This document shows, one piece after another, positions 1-13,240 of a DNA stretch of 64,000 bases (positions are counted from its first letter, which is position 1; every line of letters begins with the position of its first letter). The notes beneath the pieces are model-generated. The model was not told the origin of the DNA, did not search any database, and saw only the letters and a program-made list of their open reading frames with translations. Source of the stretch: Plotosus lineatus. Taxonomy: Eukaryota > Chordata > Actinopteri > Siluriformes > Plotosidae. The stretch lies in contig CM045734.1 of NCBI GenBank assembly GCA_024760905.1, forward strand, positions 991,467 through 1,055,466, given 5' to 3'. A program made the translations under genes and the position numbers.

Positions 1-174
1 TGATTTAAGTGATTTGTTGTTGTTGAGCGATTGCTTGTACAACCGAAAACCACGGTTTCCTTCCGACAGCTACAATTTTTGTTTGTTTTTGACCTGTTGA
101 ATTTTCATTCACAATATTTTTATTTATTTATTTATTTTTTTACATGTTGGAAAATAAACATCCATTCCTTTCAA

Positions 175-294
175 AAAGCTTACAGCACCTGGTATTCCTA
201 GGGGTCACCCATCCAAGTACTAAGCAGGCCCAACCCAGCTTCGCTTCCGAGATCAGGCGAGATCGGGCCTTCTCAGGAGTGGTATGGCCGTGGC
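175..294 (-). rRNA. 5S rRNA gene, unit 1
   Basis: Markers BBBB, 120 nt, with a T5 terminator. The first complete gene in the window. Confidence 0.9.
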
Positions 295-822
295 GAAGAA
301 AGGAGAGCAACTCGGCCAACTTATAGTGAACTGCGTGGCAAAATACCGGTCCAGTGTGAAAAACATCTCAGAATCCTCCTGGCTGCCGTCCCTCATTCAG
401 GCGTCGACCATTCTTCTTTGCTTAACTGGGGGGGGATTAAAAACAGTTCTTCCTTTTCCACTCCATTTGAAAACTTTCTCGATTTCACTTGCCTCTCTCC
501 TGTCTGGGTCTCGGTTTCTTCGTTTGTTCACCATTGGTCATCGGAGACGTAATACCTGTCACTGATTTTGTTTTGAATTTATTTGTATCATTTTCTGTTG
601 GGGATTTCTTTGTTCATTTCTTTTGTTTTCTTCAGTCATTTTATTTGATGATTTAAGTGATTTGTTGTTGTTGAGCGATTGCTTGTACAACCGAAAACCA
701 CGGTTTCCTTCCGACAGCTACGAATTTTTGTTTGTTTTTTTGACCTGTTGAATTTTCATTCACAATATTTTTATTTATTTATTTTTTTTACATGTTGGAA
801 AATAAACATCCATTCCTTTCAA

Positions 823-943
823 AAAGCTTACAGCACCTGGTATTCCTAGGGGGTCACCCATCCAAGTACTAAGCAGGCCCAACCCAGCTTCGCTTCCGAG
901 ATCAGACGAGATCGGGCCTTCTCAGGGTGGTATGGAGGTAAGC
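823..943 (-). rRNA. 5S rRNA gene, unit 2
   Basis: Markers AAAA, 121 nt, T5. Two substitutions near +7/+8 (CTCC instead of GGCC) weaken the terminal stem. Confidence 0.9.
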
Positions 944-1475
944 GAAGAAAGGAGAGCAACTCGGCCAACTTATAGTGAACTGCGTGGCAAAATGCCGGTC
1001 CAGTGTGAAAAACATCTCAGAATCCTCCTGGCTGCCGTCCCTCATTCAGACGTCGACCATTCTTCTTTGCTTAACTGGGGTGGGATTAAAAACAGTTCTT
1101 CCTTTTCCACTCCATTTCGAAAACTTTCTCGATTTCACTTGCCTCTCTCCTGTCTGGGTCTCGGTTTCTTCGTTTCTTCACCTTTGGTCATGGGAGTGGT
1201 AATCCCTGTCACTGATTTTGTTTTCGGAATTTATTTGTATCATTTTCTGTTTTGGGATTTCTTTGTTCATTTCTTTTGTTTTCTTCAGTCATTTTATTTG
1301 ATGATTTAAGTGATTTGTTGTTGTTGAGCGATTGCTTGTACAATCGAAAACCACGGTTTCCTTCCGACAGCTACGAATTTTTGTTTGTTTTTTTTTGACC
1401 TGTTGAATTTTCATTCACAATATTTTTATTTATTTTTTTTTTACATGTTGGAAAATAAACATCCATTCCTTTCAA

Positions 1476-1596
1476 AAAGCTTACAGCACCTGGTATTCCT
1501 AGGGGGTCACCCATCCAAGTACTAAGCAGGCCCAACCCAGCTTCGCTTCCGAGATCAGACGAGATCGGGCCTTCTCAGGGTGGTATGGCCGGAGGC
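1476..1596 (-). rRNA. 5S rRNA gene, unit 3
   Basis: Markers xAAA, 121 nt, T5. The 5' end reads GCCTCCGG; the flanking GAAGG spacer is also altered. Confidence 0.9.
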
Positions 1597-2128
1597 GAAG
1601 GAAGGGGAGCAACTCGGCCAACTTATAGTGAACTGCGTGGCAAAATGCCGGTCCAGTGTGAAAAACATCTCAGAATCCTCCTGGCTGCCGTCCCTCATTC
1701 AGACGTCGACCATTCTTCTTTGCTTAACTGGGGTGGGATTAAAAACAGTTCTTCCTTTTCCACTCCATTTCGAAAACTTTCTCGATTTCACTTGCCTCTC
1801 TCCTGTCTGGGTCTCGGTTTCTTCGTTTGTTCACCATTGGTCATCGGAGCCGTAATACCTGTGACTGATTTTGTTTTGAATTTATTTGTATCATTTTCTG
1901 TTTGGGATTTCTTTGTTCATTTCTTTTGTTTTCTTCAGTCATTTTATTTGATGATTTAAGTGATTTGTTGTTGTTGAGCGATTGCTTGTACAACCGAAAA
2001 CCACGGTTTCCTTCCGACAGCTACGAATTTTTGTTTGTTTTTTTGACCTGTTGAATTTTCATTCACAATATTTTTATTTATTTATTTATTTTTTTACATG
2101 TTGGAAAATAAACATCCATTCCTTTCAA

Positions 2129-2247
2129 AAAGCTTACAGCACCTGGTATTCCTAGGGGTCACCCATCCAAGTACTAAGCAGGCCCAACCCAGCTTCGCTT
2201 CCGAGATCAGGCGAGATCGGGCCTTCTCAGGGTGGTATGGCCGTGGC
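2129..2247 (-). rRNA. 5S rRNA gene, unit 4
   Basis: Markers BABB, 119 nt, T5. A recombinant-looking marker combination. Confidence 0.9.
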
Positions 2248-2777
2248 GAAGAAAGGAGAGCAACTCGGCCAACTTATAGTGAACTGCGTGGCAAAATGCC
2301 GGTCCAGTGTGAAAAACATCTCAGAATCCTCCTGGCTGCCGTCCCTCATTCAGGCGTCGACCATTCTTCTTTGCTTAACTGGGGTGGGATTAAAAACAGT
2401 TCTTCCTTTTCCACTCCATTTGAAAACTTTCTCGATTTCACTTGCCTCTCTCCTGTCTGGGTCTCGGTTTCTTCGTTTGTTCACCATTGGTCATCGGAGG
2501 CGTAATACCTGTCACTGATTTTGTTTTGAATTTATTTGTATCATTTTCTGTTTGGGATTTCTTTGTTCATTTCTTTTGTTTTCTTCAGTCATTTTATTTG
2601 ATGATTTAAGTGATTTGTTGTTGTTGAAGCGATTGCTTGTACAACCGAAAACCACGGTTTCCTTCCGACAGCTACGAATTTTTGTTTGTTTTTGACCTGT
2701 TGAATTTTCATTCACAATATTTTTATTTATTTATTTTTTTTTTTACATGTTGAAAAATAAACATCCATTCCTTTCAA

Positions 2778-2897
2778 AAAGCTAACAGCACCTGGTATTC
2801 CTCCGGGTCACCCATCCAAGTACTAAGCAGGCCCAACCCAGCCTCGCTTCCGAGATCAGGCGAGATCGGGCCTTCTCAGGAGTGGTATGGCCGTGGC
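2778..2897 (-). rRNA. 5S rRNA gene, unit 5
   Basis: Markers BBB with an altered box C (CCCGGAGG), 120 nt, T5. Further substitutions lie near the 3' end and in box A, clustered around 2,783-2,842. Confidence 0.88.
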
Positions 2898-3425
2898 GAA
2901 GAAAGGAGAGCAACTCGGCCAACTTATAGTGAACTGCGTGGCAAAATGCCGGTCCAGTGTGAAAAACATCTCAGAATCCTCCTGGCTCCCGTTCCTCATT
3001 CAGACGTCGACCATTCTTCTTTGCTTAACTGGGGTGGGATTAAAAACAGTTCTTCCTTTTCCACTCCATTTCGAAAACTTTCTCGATTTCACTTGCCTCT
3101 CTCCTGTCTGGGTCTCGGTTTCTTCGTTTGTTCACCATTGGTCATCGGAGTCGTAATACCTGTCCCTGATTTTGTTTTGAATTTATTTGTATCATTTTCT
3201 GTTTCGGAATTTCTTTGTTCATTTCTTTTGTTTTCTTCAGTCATTTTATTTGATGATTTAAGTGATTTGTTGTTGTTGAGCGATTGCTTGTACAACCGAA
3301 AACCACGGTTTCCTTCCGACAGCTACGAATTTTTGTTTGTTTTTTTGACCTGTTGAATTTTCATTCACAATATTTTTATTTATTTTTTTTTTACATGTTG
3401 GAAAATAAACATCCATTCCTTTCAA

Positions 3426-3546
3426 AAAGCTTACAGCACCTGGTATTCCTAGGGGGTCACCCATCCAAGTACTAAGCAGGCCCAACCCAGCTTCGCTTCC
3501 GAGATCAGAGGAGATCGGGCCTTCTCAGGGTGGTATGGCCGTAAGC
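3426..3546 (-). rRNA. 5S rRNA gene, unit 6
   Basis: Markers AAAA, 121 nt, T5. Loop C has one extra change (CTCCTCTG). Confidence 0.9.
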
Positions 3547-4070
3547 GAAGAAAGGAGAGCAACTCGGCCAACTTATAGTGAACTGCGTGGCAAAATGCCG
3601 GTCCAGTGTGAAAAACATCTCAGAATCCTCCTGGCTGCCGTCCCTCATTCAGACGTCGACCATTCTTCTTTGCTTAACTGGGGTGGGATTAAAAACAGTT
3701 CTTCCTTTTCCACTCCATTTGAAAACTTTCTCGATTTCACTTGCCTCTCTCCTGTCTGGGTCTCGGTTTCTTCGTTTGTTCACCATTGGTCATCGGAGGC
3801 GTAATACCTGTCACTGATTTTGTTTTCGAATTTATTTGTATCATTTTCTGTTTGGGATTTCTTTGTTCATTTCTTTTGTTTTCTTCAGTCATTTTATTTG
3901 ATGATTTAAGTGATTTGTTGTTGTTGAGCGATTGCTTGTACAACCGAAAACCATGGTTTCCTTCCGACAGCTACAATTTTTGTTTGTTTTTGACCTGTTG
4001 AATTTTCATTCACAATATTTTTATTTATTTATTTTTTTACATGTTGGAAAATAAACATCCATTCCTTTCA

Positions 4071-4189
4071 AAAGCTTACAGCACCTGGTATTCCTAGGGG
4101 TCACCCATCCAAGTACTAAGCAGGCCCAACCCAGCTTCGCTTCCGAGATCAGGCGAGATCGGGCCTTCTCAGGGTGGTATGGCCGTGGC
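4071..4189 (-). rRNA. 5S rRNA gene, unit 7
   Basis: Markers BABB, 119 nt, with a shorter T4 terminator. Confidence 0.9.
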
Positions 4190-4721
4190 GAAGAAAGGAG
4201 AGGAACTCGGCCAACTTATAGTGAACTGCGTGGCAAAATGCCGGTCCAGTGTGAAAAACATCTCAGAATCCTCCTGGCTGCCGTCCCTCATTCAGCCGTC
4301 GACCATTCTTCTTTGCTTAACTGGGGTGGGATTAAAAACAGTTCTTCCTTTTCCACTCCATTTCGAAAACTTTCTCGATTTCACTTGCCTCTCTCCTGTC
4401 TGGGTCTCGGTTTCTTCGTTTGTTCACCATTGGTCATCGGAGACGTAATACCTGTCACTGATTTTGTTTTGAATTTATTTGTATCATTTTCTGTTTGGGA
4501 TTTCTTTGTTCATTTCTTTTGTTTTCTTCAGTCATTTTATTTGATGATTTAAGTGATTTGTTGTTGTTGAGCGATTGCTTGTACAACCGAAAACCACGGT
4601 TTCCTTCCGACAGCTACAAATTTTTGTTTGTTTTTTTGACCTGTTGAATTTTCATTCACAATATTTTTTTTATTTATTTATTTTTTTTACATGTTGGAAC
4701 ATAAACATCCATTCCTTTCCA

Positions 4722-4843
4722 CAAGCTTACAGCACCTCGTATACCCAGGGGGACACCCATCCCAGTACTAAGCAGGCCCAACCCAGCTTCGCTTCCGAGA
4801 TCAGGCGAGATCGGGCCTTCTCAGGAGTGGTATGGCCGTAAGC
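4722..4843 (-). rRNA. 5S rRNA gene, unit 8 (divergent, terminator lost)
   Basis: Markers ABBx, 122 nt. The 3' third is heavily substituted: the gene ends GCTTGTGGAAAGG, so the T4-T5 Pol III terminator present in every other unit is missing. Box C and the 3' stem carry several private changes. It is probably a dead unit, or one giving a read-through transcript. Confidence 0.82.
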
Positions 4844-5371
4844 GAAGAAAGGAGAGCAACTCGGCCAACTTATAGTGAACTGCGTGGCAAAATGCCGGTC
4901 CAGTGTGAAAAACATCTCAGAATCCTCCTGGCTGCCGTCCCTCATTCAGACGTCGACCATTCTTCTTTGCTTAACTGGGGTGGGATTAAAAACAGTTCTT
5001 CCTTTTCCACTCCATTTGAAAACTTTCTCGATTTCACTTGCCTCTCTCCTGTCTGGGTCTCGGTTTCTTCGTTTGTTCACCATTGGTCATCGGAGACGTA
5101 ATCCCTGTCACTGATTTTGTTTTCGGAATTTATTTGTATCATTTTCTGTTTCGGGATTTCTTTGTTCATTTCTTTTGTTTTCTTAAGTCATTTTATTTGA
5201 TGATTTAAGTGATTTGTTGTTGTTGAGCGATTGCTTGTACAACCGAAAACCACGGTTTCCTTCCGACAGCTACGAATTTTTGTTTGTTTTTTTGACCTGT
5301 TGAATTTTCATTCACAATATTTTTATTTATTTATTTTTTACATGTTGGAAAATAAACATCCATTCCTTTCA

Positions 5372-5490
5372 AAAGCTTACAGCACCTGGTATTCCTAGGG
5401 GTCACCCATCCAAGTACTAAGCAGGCCCAACCCAGCTTCGCTTCCGAGATCAGGCGAGATCGGGCCTTCTCAGGGTGGTATGGCCGTGGC
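5372..5490 (-). rRNA. 5S rRNA gene, unit 9
   Basis: Markers BABB, 119 nt, T4. Confidence 0.9.
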
Positions 5491-6026
5491 GAAGAAAGGA
5501 GAGCAACTCGGCCAACTTATAGTGAACTGCGTGGCAAAATGCCGGTCCAGTGTGAAAAACATCTCAGAATCCTCCTGGCTGCCGTCCCTCATTCAGACGT
5601 CGACCATTCTTCTTTGCTTAACTGGGGTGGGATTAAAAACAGTTCTTCCTTTTCCACTCCATTTCGAAAACTTTCTCGATTTCACTTGCCTCTCTCCTGT
5701 CTGGGTCTCGGTTTCTTCGTTTGTTCACCATTGGTCATCGGAGGCGTAATACCTGTCACTGATTTTGTTTTCGGAATTTATTTGTATCATTTTCTGTTTG
5801 AGATTTCTTTGTTCATTTCTTTTGTTTTCTTCAGTCATTTTATTTGATGATTTAAGTGATTTGTTGTTGTTGAGCGATTGCTTGTACAATCGAAAACCAC
5901 GGTTTCCTTCCGACAGCTACGAATTTTTGTTTGTTTTTTTTGACCTGTTGAATTTTCATTCACAATTTTTATTTATTTATTTATTTTTTTTTTACATGTT
6001 GGAAAATAAACATCCATTCCTTTCAA

Positions 6027-6147
6027 AAAGCTTACAGCACCTGGTATTCCTAGGGGGTCACCCATCCAAGTACTAAGCAGGCCCAACCCAGCTTCGCTTC
6101 CGAGATCAGACGAGATCGGGCCTTCTCAGGGTGGTATGGCCGTAAGC
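6027..6147 (-). rRNA. 5S rRNA gene, unit 10
   Basis: Markers AAAA, 121 nt, T5. A clean class A unit inside the class B-rich half. Confidence 0.92.
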
Positions 6148-6669
6148 GAAGAAAGGAGAGCAACTCGGCCAACTTATAGTGAACTGCGTGGCAAAATGCC
6201 GGTCCAGTGTGAAAAACATCTCAGAATCCTCCTGGCTGCCGTCCCTCATTCAGACGTCGACCATTCTTCTTTGCTTAACTGGGGTGGGATTAAAAACAGT
6301 TCTTCCTTTTCCACTCCATTTGAAAACTTTCTCGATTTCACTTGCCTGTGTCCTGTCTGGGTCTCGGTTTCTTCGTTTGTTCACCATTGGTCATCGGAGG
6401 CGTAATACCTGTCACTGATTTTGTTTTGAATTTATTTGTATCATTTTCTGTTTGAGATTTCTTTGTTCATTTTTTTTGTTTTCTTCAGTCTTTTTTTTTG
6501 ATGATTTAATTGATTTGTTGTTGTTGAGCGATTGCTTGTACAACCGAAAACCACGGTTTCCTTCCGACAGCTACAATTTTTGTTTGTTTTTGACCTGTTG
6601 AATTTTCATTCACAATATTTTTATTTATTTATTTTTTACATGTTGGAAAATAAACATCCATTCCTTTCA

Positions 6670-6789
6670 AAAGCTTACAGCACCTGGTATTCCTAGGGGT
6701 CACCCATCCAAGTACTAAGCAGGCCCAACCCAGCTTCGCTTCCGAGATCAGGCGAGATCGGGCCTTCTCAGGAGTGGTATGGCCGTGGC
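6670..6789 (-). rRNA. 5S rRNA gene, unit 11
   Basis: Markers BBBB, 120 nt, T4. Confidence 0.9.
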
Positions 6790-7318
6790 GAAGAAAGGAG
6801 AGCAACTCGGCCAACTTATAGTGAACTGCGTGGCAAAATGCCGGTCCAGAGTGAAAAACATCTCAGAATCCTCCTGGCTGCCGTCCCTCATTCAGACGTC
6901 GACCATTCTTCTTTGCTTAACTGGGGTGGGATTAAAAACAGTTCTTCCTTTTCCACTCCATTTCGAAAACTTTCTCGATTTCACTTGCCTCTCTCCTGTC
7001 TGGGTCTCGGTTTCTTCGTTTGTTCACCATTGGTCATCGGAGGCGTAATACCTGTCACTGATTTTGTTTTGAATTTATTTGTATCATTTTCTGTTAGGGA
7101 ATTTCTTTGTTCATTTCTTTTGTTTTCTTCAGTCATTTTATTTGATGATTTAAGTGATTTGTTGTTGTTGAGCGATTGCTTGTACAACCGAAAACCACGG
7201 TTTCCTTCCGACAGCTACGAATTTTGGTTTGTTTTTGATACCTGTTGAATTTTCATTCACAATATTTTTATTTATTTTTTTTTTTACATGTTGGAAAATA
7301 AACATCCATTCCTTTCAA

Positions 7319-7439
7319 AAAGCTTACAGCACCTGGTATTCCTAGGGGGTCACCCATCCAAGTACTAAGCACGCCCAACCCAGCTTCGCTTCCGAGATCA
7401 GGCGAGATCGGGCCTTCTCAGGAGTGGTATGGCCGTGGC
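7319..7439 (-). rRNA. 5S rRNA gene, unit 12
   Basis: Markers BBBA, 121 nt, T5. One private change in the intermediate-element region (GGGCGTGC instead of GGGCCTGC). Confidence 0.9.
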
Positions 7440-7966
7440 GAAGAAAGGAGAGCAACTCGGCCAACTTATAGTGAACTGCGTGGCAAAATGCCGGTCCAGT
7501 GTGAAAAACATCTCAGAATCCTCCTGGCTGCCGTCCCTCATTCAGACGTCGACCATTCTTCTTTGCTTAACTGGGGTGGGATTAAAAACAGTTCTTCCTT
7601 TTCCACTCCATTTCGAAAACTTTCTCGATTTCACTTGCCTCTCTCCTGTCTGGGTCTCGGTTTCTTCGTTTGTTCACCATTGGTCATCGGAGGCGTAATA
7701 CCTGTCACTGATTTTGTTTTGAATTTATTTGTATCATTTTCTGTTTGGGATTTCTTTGTTCATTTCTTTTGTTTTCTTCAGTCATTTTATTTGATGATTT
7801 AAGTGATTTGTTGTTGTTGAAGCGATTGCTTGTACAACCGAAAACCACGGTTTCCTTCCGACAGCTACAATTTTTGTTTGTTTTTGACCTGTTGAATTTT
7901 CATTCACAATATTTTTATTTATTTATTTTTTTTTACATGTTGGAAAATAAACATCCATTCCTTTCA

Positions 7967-8086
7967 AAAGCTTACAGCACCTGGTATTCCTAGGGGTCAC
8001 CCATCCAAGTACTAAGCAGGCCCAACCCAGCTTCGCTTCCGAGATCAGGCGAGATCGGGCCTTCTCAGGAGTGGTATGGCCGTGGC
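7967..8086 (-). rRNA. 5S rRNA gene, unit 13
   Basis: Markers BBBB, 120 nt, T4. Confidence 0.9.
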
Positions 8087-8607
8087 GAAGAAAGGAGAGC
8101 AACTCGGCCAACTTATAGTGAACTGCGTGGCAAAATGCCGGTCCAGTGTGAAAAACATCTCAGAATCCTCCTGGCTGCCGTCCCTCATTCAGGCGTCGAC
8201 CATTCTTCTTTGCTTAACTGGGGTGGGATTAAAAACAGTTCTTCCTTTTCCACTCCATTTGAAAACTTTCTCGATTTCACTTGCCTCTCTCCTGTCTGGG
8301 TCTCGGTTTCTTCGTTTGTTCACCATTGGTCATCGGAGGCGTAATACCTGTCACTGATTTTGTTTTGAATTTATTTGTATCATTTTCTGTTTGGGATTTC
8401 TTTGTTCATTTCTTTTGTTTTCTTCAGTCATTTTATTTGATGATTTAAGTGATTTGTTGTTGTTGAGCGATTGCTTGTACAACCGAAAACCACGGTTTCC
8501 TTCCGACAGCTACAATTTTTGTTTGTTTTTGACCTGTTGAATTTTCATTCACAATATTTTTATTTATTTTTTTTACATGTTGGAAAATAAACATCCATTC
8601 CTTTCAA

Positions 8608-8728
8608 AAAGCTTACAGCACCTGGTATTCCTAGGGGGTCACCCATCCAAGTACTAAGCAGGCCCAACCCAGCTTCGCTTCCGAGATCAGGCGAGATCGG
8701 GCCTTCTCAGGAGTGGTATGGCCGTGGC
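8608..8728 (-). rRNA. 5S rRNA gene, unit 14
   Basis: Markers BBBA, 121 nt, T5. Confidence 0.9.
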
Positions 8729-9255
8729 GAAGAAAGGAGAGCAACTCGGCCAACTTATAGTGAACTGCGTGGCAAAATGCCGGTCCAGTGTGAAAAACAT
8801 CTCAGAATCCTCCTGGCTGCCGTCCCTCATTCAGGCGTCGACCATTCTTCTTTGCTTAACTGGGGTGGGATTAAAAACAGTTCTTCCTTTTCCACTCCAT
8901 TTGAAAACTTTCTCGATTTCACTTGCCTCTCTCCTGTCTGGGTCTCGGTTTCTTCGTTTGTTCACCATTGGTCATCGGAGGCGTAATACCTGTCACTGAT
9001 TTTGTTTTGAATTTATTTGTATCATTTTCTGTTTGGGATTTCTTTGTTCATTTCTTTTGTTTTCTTCAGTCATTTTATTTGATGATTTAAGTGATTTGTT
9101 GTTGTTGAGCGATTGTTTGTACAACCGAAAACCACGGTTTCCTTCCGACAGCTCACAATTTTTGTTTGTTTTTGACCTGTTGAATTTTCATTCACAATAT
9201 TTTTATTTATTTATTTATTTTTTACATGTTGGAAAATAAACATCCATTCCTTTCA

Positions 9256-9375
9256 AAAGCTTACAGCACCTGGTATTCCTAGGGGTCACCCATCCAAGTA
9301 CTAAGCAGGCCCAACCCAGCTTCGCTTCCGAGATCAGGCGAGATCGGGCCTTCTCAGGAGTGGTATGGCCGTGGC
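9256..9375 (-). rRNA. 5S rRNA gene, unit 15
   Basis: Markers BBBB, 120 nt, T4. The upstream spacer has a one-base insertion (CGAAGTT) near -18. Confidence 0.9.
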
Positions 9376-9900
9376 GAAGAAAGGAGAGCAACTTCGGCCA
9401 ACTTATAGTGAACTGCGTGGCAAAATGCCGGTCCAGTGTGAAAAACATCTCAGAATCCTCCTGGCTGCCGTCCCTCATTCAGGCGTCGACCATTCTTCTT
9501 TGCTTAACTGGGGTGGGATTAAAAACAGTTCTTCCTTTTCCACTCCATTTGAAAACTTTCTCGATTTCACTTGCCTCTCTCCTGTCTGGGTCTCGGTTTC
9601 TTCGTTTGTTCACCATTGGTCATCGGAGGCGTAATACCTGTCACTGATTTTGTTTTGAATTTATTTGTATCATTTTCTGTTTGGGATTTCTTTGTTCATT
9701 TCTTTTGTTTTCTTCAGTCATTTTATTTGATGATTTAAGTGATTTGTTGTTGTTGAGCGATTGCTTGTACAACCGAAAACCACGGTTTCCTTCCGACAGC
9801 TCACAATTTTTGTTTGTTTCTGACCTGTTGAATTTTCATTCACAATATTTTTATTTATTTATTTTTTACATGTTGGAAAATAAACATCCATTCCTTTCAA

Positions 9901-10020
9901 AAAGCTTACAGCACCTGGTATTCCTAGGGGGTCACCCATCCAAGTACTAAGCAGGCCCAACCCAGCTTCGCTTCCGAGATCAGACGAGATCGGGCCTTCT
10001 CAGGGTGGTATGGCCGTAGC
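9901..10020 (-). rRNA. 5S rRNA gene, unit 16
   Basis: Markers xAAA, 120 nt, T5. The 5' end is GCTACGG, one T shorter than class A. Confidence 0.9.
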
Positions 10021-10544
10021 GAAGAAAGGAGAGCAACTCGGCCAACTTATAGTGAACTGCGTGGCAAAATGCCGGTCCAGTGTGAAAAACATCTCAGAAT
10101 CCTCCTGGCTGCCGTCCCTCATTCAGACGTCGACCATTCTTCTTTGCTTAACTGGGGTGGGATTAAAAACAGTTCTTCCTTTTCCACTCCATTTCGAAAA
10201 CTTTCTCGATTTCACTTGCCTCTCTCCTGTCTGGGTCTCGGTTTCTTCGTTTGTTCACCATTGGTCATCGGAGACGTAATACCTGTCACTGATTTTGTTT
10301 TGAATTTATTTGTATCATTTTCTGTTTGGGATTTCTTTGTTCATTTCTTTTGTTTTCTTCAGTCATTTTATTTGATGATTTAAGTGATTTGTTGTTGTTG
10401 AGCGATTGCTTGTACAACCGAAAACCACGGTTTCCTTCCGACAGCTCACAATTTTTGTTTGTTTTTGACCTGTTGAATTTTCATTCACAATATTTTTATT
10501 TTATTTTTTTTACATGTTGGAAAATAAACATCCATTCCTTTCAA

Positions 10545-10665
10545 AAAGCTTACAGCACCTGGTATTCCTAGGGGGTCACCCATCCAAGTACTAAGCAGGC
10601 CCAACCCAGCTTCGCTTCCGAGATCAGGCGAGATCGGGCCTTCTCAGGAGTGGTATGGCCGTGGC
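10545..10665 (-). rRNA. 5S rRNA gene, unit 17
   Basis: Markers BBBA, 121 nt, T5. Confidence 0.9.
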
Positions 10666-11190
10666 GAAGAAAGGAGAGCAACTCGGCCAACTTATAGTGA
10701 ACTGCGTGGCAAAATGCCGGTCCAGTGTGAAAAACATCTCAGAATCCTCCTGGCTGCCGTCCCTCATTCAGACGTCGACCATTCTTCTTTGCTTAACTGG
10801 GGTGGGATTAAAAACAGTTCTTCCTTTTCCACTCCATTTCGAAAACTTTCTCGATTTCACTTGCCTCTCTCCTGTCTGGGTCTCGGTTTCTTCGTTTGTT
10901 CACCATTGGTCATCGGAGTCGTAATACCTGTCACTGATTTTGTTTTGAATTTATTTGTATCATTTTCTGTTTGGGATTTCTTTGTTCATTTCTTTTGTTT
11001 TCTTCAGTCATTTTATTTGATGATTTAAGTGATTTGTTGTTGTTGAAGCGATTGCTTGTACAACCGAAAACCACGGTTTCCTTCCGACAGCTCACAATTT
11101 TTGTTTGTTTTTGACCTGTTGAATTTTCATTCACAATATTTTTATTTATTTTTTTTTACATGTTGGAAAATAAACATCCATTCCTTTCAA

Positions 11191-11310
11191 AAAGCTTACA
11201 GCACCTGGTATTCCTAGGGGGTCACCCATCCAAGTACTAAGCAGGCCTAACCCAGCTTCGCTTCCGAGATCAGACGAGATCGGGCCTTCTCAGGGTGGTA
11301 TGGCCGTGGC
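11191..11310 (-). rRNA. 5S rRNA gene, unit 18
   Basis: Markers BAAA, 120 nt, T5. A private change makes GGGTTAGGCC next to box A. Confidence 0.9.
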
Positions 11311-11834
11311 GAAGAAAGGAGAGCAACTCGGCCAACTTATAGTGAACTGCGTGGCAAAATGCCGGTCAAGTGTGAAAAACATCTCAGAATCCTCCTGGCT
11401 GCCGTCCCTCATTCAGGCGTCGACCATTCTTCTTTGCTTAACTGGGGTGGGATTAAAAACAGTTCTTCCTTTTCCACTCCATTTGAAAACTTTCTCGATT
11501 TCACTTGCCTCTCTCCTGTCTGGGTCTCGGTTTCTTCGTTTGTTCACCATTGGTCATCGGAGGCGTAATACCTGTCACTGATTTTGTTTTCGAATTTATT
11601 TGTATCATTTTCTGTTTGGGATTTCTTTGTTCATTTCTTTTGTTTTCTTCAGTCATTTTATTTGATGATTTAAGTGATTTGTTGTTGTTAAGCGATTGCT
11701 TGTACAACCGAAAACCACGGTTTCCTTCCGACAGCTCACAATTTTTGTTTGTTTTTGACCTGTTGAATTTTCATTCACAATATTTTTATTTATTTATTTT
11801 TACATGTTGGAAAATAAACATCCATTCCTTTCAA

Positions 11835-11954
11835 AAAGCTTACAGCACCTGGTATTCCTAGGGGTCACCCATCCAAGTACTAAGCAGGCCCAACCCAGCT
11901 TCGCTTCCGAGATCAGGCGAGATCGGGCCTTCTCAGGAGTGGTATGGCCGTGGC
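11835..11954 (-). rRNA. 5S rRNA gene, unit 19
   Basis: Markers BBBB, 120 nt, T5. It shares the one-base spacer insertion seen upstream of unit 15. Confidence 0.9.
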
Positions 11955-12477
11955 GAAGAAAGGAGAGCAACTTCGGCCAACTTATAGTGAACTGCGTGGC
12001 AAAATGCCGGTCCAGTGTGAAAAACATCTCAGAATCCTCCTGGCTGCCGTCCCTCATTCAGGCGTCGACCATTCTTCTTTGCTTAACTGGGGTGGGATTA
12101 AAAACAGTTCTTCCTTTTCCACTCCATTTGAAAACTTTCTCGATTTCACTTGCCTCTCTCCTGTCTGGGTCTCGGTTTCTTCGTTTGTTCACCATTGGTC
12201 ATCGGAGGCGTAATACCTGTCACTGATTTTGTTTTGAATTTATTTGTATCATTTTCTGTTTGGGATTTCTTTGTTCATTTCTTTTGTTTTCTTCAGTCAT
12301 TTTATTTGATGATTTAAGTGATTTGTTGTTGTTGAGCGATTGCTTGTACAACCGAAAACCACGGTTTCCTTCCGACAGCTCTGAATTTTTGTTTGTTTTT
12401 GACCTGTTGAATTTTCATTCACAATATTTTTATTTATTTATTTTTACATGTTGGAAAATAAACATCCATTCCTTTCA

Positions 12478-12597
12478 AAAGCTTACAGCACCTGGTATTC
12501 CTAGGGGTCACCCATCCAAGTACTAAGCAGGCCCAACCCAGCTTCGCTTCCGAGATCAGGCGAGATCGGGCCTTCTCAGGAGTGGTATGGCCGTGGC
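12478..12597 (-). rRNA. 5S rRNA gene, unit 20
   Basis: Markers BBBB, 120 nt, T4. First of four consecutive near-identical class B units. Confidence 0.9.
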
Positions 12598-13120
12598 GAA
12601 GAAAGGAGAGCAACTCGGCCAACTTATAGTGAACTGCGTGGCAAAATGCCGGTCCAGTGTGAAAAACATCTCAGAATCCTCCTGGCTGCCGTCCCTCATT
12701 CAGGCGTCGACCATTCTTCTTTGCTTAACTGGGGTGGGATTAAAAACAGTTCTTCCTTTTCCACTCCATTTCGAAAACTTTCTCGATTTCACTTGCCTCT
12801 CTCCTGTCTGGGTCTCGGTTTCTTCGTTTGTTCACCATTGGTCATCGGAGGCGTAATACCTGTCCCTGATTTTGTTTTGAATTTATTTGTATCATTTTCT
12901 GTTTGGGATTTCTTTGTTCATTTCTTTTGTTTTCTTCAGTCATTTTATTTGATGATTTAAGTGATTTGTTGTTGTTGAGCGATTGCTTGTACAACCGAAA
13001 ACCACGGTTTCCTTCCGACAGCTACAATTTTTGTTTGTTTTTGACCTGTTGAATTTTCATTCACAATATTTTTATTTATTTATTTTTTACATGTTGGAAA
13101 ATAAACATCCATTCCTTTCA

Positions 13121-13240
13121 AAAGCTTACAGCACCTGGTATTCCTAGGGGTCACCCATCCAAGTACTAAGCAGGCCCAACCCAGCTTCGCTTCCGAGATC
13201 AGGCGAGATCGGGCCTTCTCAGGAGTGGTATGGCCGTGGC
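13121..13240 (-). rRNA. 5S rRNA gene, unit 21
   Basis: Markers BBBB, 120 nt, T4. Confidence 0.9.
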
